Positions 6,995-10,175 of a stretch of DNA of 10,175 bases are shown piece after piece (within the stretch, counting starts at the first letter, position 1; every line of letters begins with the position of its first letter). Under the pieces are notes generated by a model. That model had not been told where the DNA came from. It saw nothing but the letters and a program-made list of their open reading frames with translations, and searched no databases. The position numbers and the translations under genes were made by a program. The DNA is taken from assembly GCA_023451395.1 (NCBI GenBank), contig JAEXZL010000140.1:1-10175 (forward strand). The letters are read 5' to 3'. Source of the stretch: Bacillota bacterium. GTDB lineage: Bacteria > Bacillota > Clostridia > Clostridiales > Clostridiaceae.

Positions 6995-8488
6995 ATGTTA
7001 ATCATTTTAACTATTGTTTTAGTAATTGCATCTATTCTAATTTTATTCATGAAAAAAAGTAAGGAATCTATTCTTCTCTTTGGACTTTGCTTTAGCCTGA
7101 TGCTAGAGATTTGCGGAGTTATGATTTTTATTGCAAAAAAAGGTGGCATTTCCACAGAAGTTCTCCACTTTTTGTATTTATCCAAAGGAATAAAAAATAG
7201 CATACAATATTTTTTAATTACTTTGAATCAGCTAGGGTATTTAATTGCATTGGGAAGAATATTATTTCCTTTTTTTATCATAGAGATTGCCATGAATTAT
7301 TCTATGATTCCTTTAATAAGGCGTGAGTCCTGGGTTCGTAGATCAATGGCAATATTACCAATACTGTCATTAGTTTTATATTATCCACAAATATATCGCT
7401 ATCTTTTAGAGAAAATAAATAGGTTTCCGGAAATGGTGGCAGAAGGAACTTTAATATGGATAACAGCATATCTAGCATTTTCAGCTTTTTTGTTACTGTA
7501 TGAATTTAAGTCCATCACTATAAGGTTTTGTAAAAGACAATATAGCCAGATTATGATTTTCCTCTTTGCATTATCGGGGATTTACTATCTTTATTATAGG
7601 CAGGATTCAGGGCAGGTATATCAGTTTTATAGCTATAACAGTATCTGGAACAAGGGCGTTGGCTATTTGCAGATAGATCCATCTTTATCTAGTTATTTTA
7701 TTTTGGTAGGAGTAAGCATAATATGCAGTATTTTAGGATTTTTTAGTCTAGCTAGATATACAAAAGGGAGCTTTGAAGATACAAAAGAGGATATGGTGAT
7801 GGAGCGTAAGTTTGATACAGCTAAGGTTGGAGCCTCAATGTTTGTTCATAGTATGAAAAATCAGCTTCTCTCTAGTAGAGTAATCTATAAAAGAATAAAA
7901 CAAGCTTATGAGGAGCCTGAAGTAGATACAGAAAAGGTTAAAGAATATGTAGATTCTTTGGAAAATCTTTATAATACAATGCTCCTTCGTACTGAAGAGC
8001 TTAACAGATTTATAAGATCAAAATCTATTACTATGATACCTGTAAATGTGGAGGAAATTATTGAGAATGCTCTAGAAAGATTTCATAGCAAATATCCCGA
8101 TACAGAGGTTGGGCTGCAGATAAGTGGAGATATCACCATTCTTGCAGATAAGATACATCTTTGTGAGGCACTTTATAATCTTTTGATTAATGCCGAGGAG
8201 TCAGTGCTGGAGGCTAATAGGGGAGAAAATGGAAGGGTCTCTCTCTCCTGCTATAATGAACGACTATATACAATCCTTGAAGTTAATGATAATGGAAAAG
8301 GCTTATCTAAAAGTCAAATTAAAAAGATTTTTGACCCCTTTTATTCAAGCAAAAATTCCAATTTTAATTGGGGAATGGGCTTGTATTATGTACGAGAGAT
8401 TGTTAAAAGTCATTTAGGTATGCTTCGTGTGGAAAGTAATGAAGAAGAAGGAAGCAGCTTTTTCATTTTATTCCCTAGATATCAGTGA
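6995..8488 (+). CDS. Sensor histidine kinase with about seven membrane segments
   Basis: This 497-residue protein senses an unknown signal and phosphorylates the regulator encoded 14 bases downstream. Hydrophobic segments lie at about 2-19, 27-46, 74-104 (possibly two), 117-133, 151-169, 184-201 and 233-253, so the sensor is the membrane part itself, with no PAS, HAMP or large outer domain visible. The dimerisation helix carries FVHSMKNQLL, with H285 as likely phosphoacceptor. The ATP-binding domain shows the N-box NLLINAEES (395-403), G1 DNGKG (432-436), FDPFYSSK (446-453) and GMGLYYVREIV (460-470). The ATG has CGGAG (6982-6986) eight bases upstream. The ligand might be the amino sugar or importer state, but the sequence does not show this. 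Confidence 0.9.
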   Translation: MLIILTIVLVIASILILFMKKSKESILLFGLCFSLMLEICGVMIFIAKKGGISTEVLHFLYLSKGIKNSIQYFLITLNQLGYLIALGRILFPFFIIEIAMNYSMIPLIRRESWVRRSMAILPILSLVLYYPQIYRYLLEKINRFPEMVAEGTLIWITAYLAFSAFLLLYEFKSITIRFCKRQYSQIMIFLFALSGIYYLYYRQDSGQVYQFYSYNSIWNKGVGYLQIDPSLSSYFILVGVSIICSILGFFSLARYTKGSFEDTKEDMVMERKFDTAKVGASMFVHSMKNQLLSSRVIYKRIKQAYEEPEVDTEKVKEYVDSLENLYNTMLLRTEELNRFIRSKSITMIPVNVEEIIENALERFHSKYPDTEVGLQISGDITILADKIHLCEALYNLLINAEESVLEANRGENGRVSLSCYNERLYTILEVNDNGKGLSKSQIKKIFDPFYSSKNSNFNWGMGLYYVREIVKSHLGMLRVESNEEEGSSFFILFPRYQ

Positions 8489-8502
8489 AGAGGGTAATTA
8501 TT

Positions 8503-9183
8503 ATGAATAAAATTAGAATACTTATAGCCGACGACTTCCAATTGCTAAGAGAGGATATGAGCGAGCTTATAAACAAGCAGGAGGATATGGTAGTTGTTGG
8601 TGAGGCCTCCAGTGGAAAAGAAATTGTTTCCTTAGCAGAAAAGATAGAATTTGATTTAATTCTTATGGATATAGAGATGGAACAGATGAATTCAGGAATT
8701 CTTGCCACTGAAAAAATTAGAGAAAAATATCCAATGGCAAATATTATATTTTTGACCGCTCATGAGACGAAAGAAATAATAGTTACGGCTATGGGTGCAG
8801 GGGCCGTGGACTATATGGTAAAGGGATGCACAGAGGAAGAGATCCTTTATCATATTCGTTCTGCCTATGAGGGTAAGCCAGTGATGGAAAGCAGAATCCA
8901 TGAGACTATAATGCAGGAGTACGCAAGATTACAAAAGAGTGAAAGAAGCCTGCTATTTTTTATAAATAATATATCAAAGCTCACTACTGTAGAGAAAGAA
9001 ATTATTAAACTATTGCTGAAAGGGTATAAGACCCATGAAATAGTTGCTGTCCGCTGCGTTGAGCCAAGCACAGTTAAAACACAGATTAAGGGGTTATTAA
9101 GAAAGTTTGGCTGCAGCAGGACAAAGGAGATTGTTCAGATTATTCGTGACTTGAATATTGAAAACCTTTTTACCGTGAATTAA
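8503..9183 (+). CDS. Response regulator, receiver plus LuxR/NarL-type DNA-binding domain
   Basis: The 226-residue protein is the likely partner of the kinase before it. The receiver domain (about 1-122) has the acidic pair D10-D11, the phosphoacceptor D56 in LMDIEM, T85 in FLTAH and K107 in MVKG. The C-terminal domain (about 157-216) has a LuxR-type helix-turn-helix: LTTVEKEIIKLLLKGYKTHE followed by PSTVKTQIKGLLRKFG. Phosphorylation should promote DNA binding. The ATG at 8503 has AAGAGGG (8488-8494) eight bases upstream and gives a clean MNKIRILIADD start. A GTG at 8485 overlaps the kinase stop and would add six residues, but has no good ribosome site. Targets are probably in this locus; repeated or palindromic sites in the leaders (2100-2118; 6865/6953) are candidates only. 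Confidence 0.9.
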   Translation: MNKIRILIADDFQLLREDMSELINKQEDMVVVGEASSGKEIVSLAEKIEFDLILMDIEMEQMNSGILATEKIREKYPMANIIFLTAHETKEIIVTAMGAGAVDYMVKGCTEEEILYHIRSAYEGKPVMESRIHETIMQEYARLQKSERSLLFFINNISKLTTVEKEIIKLLLKGYKTHEIVAVRCVEPSTVKTQIKGLLRKFGCSRTKEIVQIIRDLNIENLFTVN

Positions 9184-9194
9184 TAATACATAAG

Positions 9195-9209
9195 GGAGGC
9201 GGGGCCTTG
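9195..9209 (+). promoter_or_regulatory. Ribosome binding site and dual start of phosphofructokinase
   Basis: GGAGG (9195-9199) precedes an in-frame TTG at 9207 by seven bases and GTG at 9210 by ten. GTG yields the N-terminus MNKNILIVHGGG that fits the family; TTG has the better spacing and would add one residue. Confidence 0.7.
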
Positions 9210-10175
9210 GTGAATAAAAACATTTTAATAGTCCATGGAGGTGGGCCCACAGCAGTAATCAATGCTTCACTATATGGTGCTGTTAAAGAAGCAAAGAAGC
9301 ATGGGAAAATCAATCACATCTATGGGGCAAAAAGGGGAATTGGTGGAGTATTACGGGAAGAATTTATTGAGCTGGAAAAGGTACCAGAGGCAAAATTAGA
9401 GCTTTTGCTTCAGACTCCAGGAAGCGCCATTGGAACTTCTAGAGAACCTCTGGAGCAGGAAGACTATGATATGATTTGTGAAATCTTAACAAAGCATAAT
9501 ATCAAATATGTGCTCCTTAATGGTGGTAACGGAACCATGGATACCTGTGGCAAGCTATATAGGACTTGTAAGAATAAAGGCTTAGATATTTTAGTTATGG
9601 GAATTCCCAAAACCATGGACAATGATATTGCTGTTACAGATCATAGTCCAGGCTTTGGAAGCGCAGCCCGTTATATTGCTCAAAGTGTAAAAGAAGTCTG
9701 TGCAGATGTAAGTGGACTACCTATTCATGTAGTTGTAATAGAAGCCTCTGGAAGAAATGCTGGATGGATTACAGCAGCAAGCTCTTTAGCTGATGATGGA
9801 GATGGCATGGGACCGGATTTAATCTACCTACCGGAGAGGCCCTTTGACAAAGAAAAATATATTAAAGATGTAAAAGGACTATTGGAAAAAAAGTCTGGAA
9901 TTGTTGTGGTTGCCAGTGAAGGTTTAAAGGATAAGGACGGATTGCCAATTGTAGAACCGATTTTTAAAACAGAAAGAGCTACTTATTTTGGGGATGTAAG
10001 CACCTATTTAGCAAAGCTTGTCATTGAGCAATTAGGCTACAAGGCCAGGGGTGAGAAGCCGGGACTACTAGGAAGAACATCCATACCTCTCCAAAGCCCC
10101 ATTGATAGAGAAGAGGCAGAGCTTGCAGGGAAAATAGCCTGTGAAGCTGTTCTCCAGGGTGAAAGTGGTAAGATG
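9210..10175 (+). CDS. Phosphofructokinase of the PPi-type lineage, 3'-truncated by window edge
   Basis: The enzyme phosphorylates fructose-6-phosphate at C1 using ATP or pyrophosphate. The first 322 residues are present and the frame is open at the right edge; relatives are around 400 residues. Visible motifs are HGGGPTAVINAS (9-20), TSREP (76-80), GGNGTMD (105-111), PKTMDND (133-139, with D137 as the expected catalytic base), ASGRNAGW (179-186) and ASEG (235-238). K134 in PKTMDND is the lysine typical of pyrophosphate users, where ATP users have glycine. However, G108 in GGNG is what ATP enzymes have, and N107 replaces the metal-binding aspartate. The phosphoryl donor is therefore unclear. 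It starts 26 bases after the regulator and probably belongs to the same transcript, where it would feed the product of the NagB-like step into glycolysis. Confidence 0.88.
   Translation, partial: MNKNILIVHGGGPTAVINASLYGAVKEAKKHGKINHIYGAKRGIGGVLREEFIELEKVPEAKLELLLQTPGSAIGTSREPLEQEDYDMICEILTKHNIKYVLLNGGNGTMDTCGKLYRTCKNKGLDILVMGIPKTMDNDIAVTDHSPGFGSAARYIAQSVKEVCADVSGLPIHVVVIEASGRNAGWITAASSLADDGDGMGPDLIYLPERPFDKEKYIKDVKGLLEKKSGIVVVASEGLKDKDGLPIVEPIFKTERATYFGDVSTYLAKLVIEQLGYKARGEKPGLLGRTSIPLQSPIDREEAELAGKIACEAVLQGESGKM

Noticed and set aside
8190..8417. Plus-strand open frame of 75 codons inside the kinase gene
   Set aside because: It lies entirely inside the ATP-binding domain of the kinase, in another frame, without domain features.
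8485..8487. GTG as start of the response regulator
   Set aside because: The family N-terminus and the ribosome site AAGAGGG both support ATG at 8503.

Overview
The window looks like AT-rich, low-GC Firmicutes DNA, most likely from an anaerobic member of the class Clostridia. The pointers are strong AGGAGG-type ribosome binding sites, a lipoprotein signal typical of Gram-positive bacteria, U-tract terminators, and a phosphofructokinase of the PPi-type lineage. This assignment is an inference from style; no rRNA or other marker gene is present. Every gene is on the + strand. There is no tRNA, rRNA, CRISPR array or insertion sequence that I can support.

Region 1 (1-1858) is the 3' part of a large superfamily 1 (UPF1/DNA2-like) helicase with a C-terminal restriction-endonuclease-like domain. 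Its start and Walker A motif lie upstream of the window. It ends before a 290-base gap that holds a good intrinsic terminator (1984-2021), so it is transcriptionally separate from what follows. It looks visibly more AT-rich than the metabolic genes and may be the edge of an accessory or defence segment.

Region 2 (2149-4760) is a complete ABC importer of the nitrate/sulfonate/taurine (NitT/TauT) family: permease, ATPase overlapping it by 25 bases, and a lipoprotein substrate-binding protein. A second strong hairpin terminator (4811-4842) closes the unit.

Region 3 (4876-10175) is a tightly spaced run: a divergent NagB-like amino-sugar isomerase/deaminase, a NagA-like deacetylase, a seven-membrane-segment sensor histidine kinase, its LuxR-type response regulator, and a phosphofructokinase that runs off the right edge. 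No terminator is visible within this run.

Read together, regions 2 and 3 resemble an uptake, deacetylation, deamination/isomerisation and phosphorylation route for an amino sugar, with its own sensor pair. The unusual point is that the NagB-like and NagA-like proteins keep their catalytic or metal-binding residues but lack several residues that hold the 6-phosphate in the classical enzymes. No PTS component or sugar kinase is present, the importer belongs to a family known for anionic or small heterocyclic substrates, and the phosphofructokinase has a non-standard GGNG motif. The best hypothesis here is that this locus handles a non-classical amino sugar or a differently modified one. That is inference and has not been shown.
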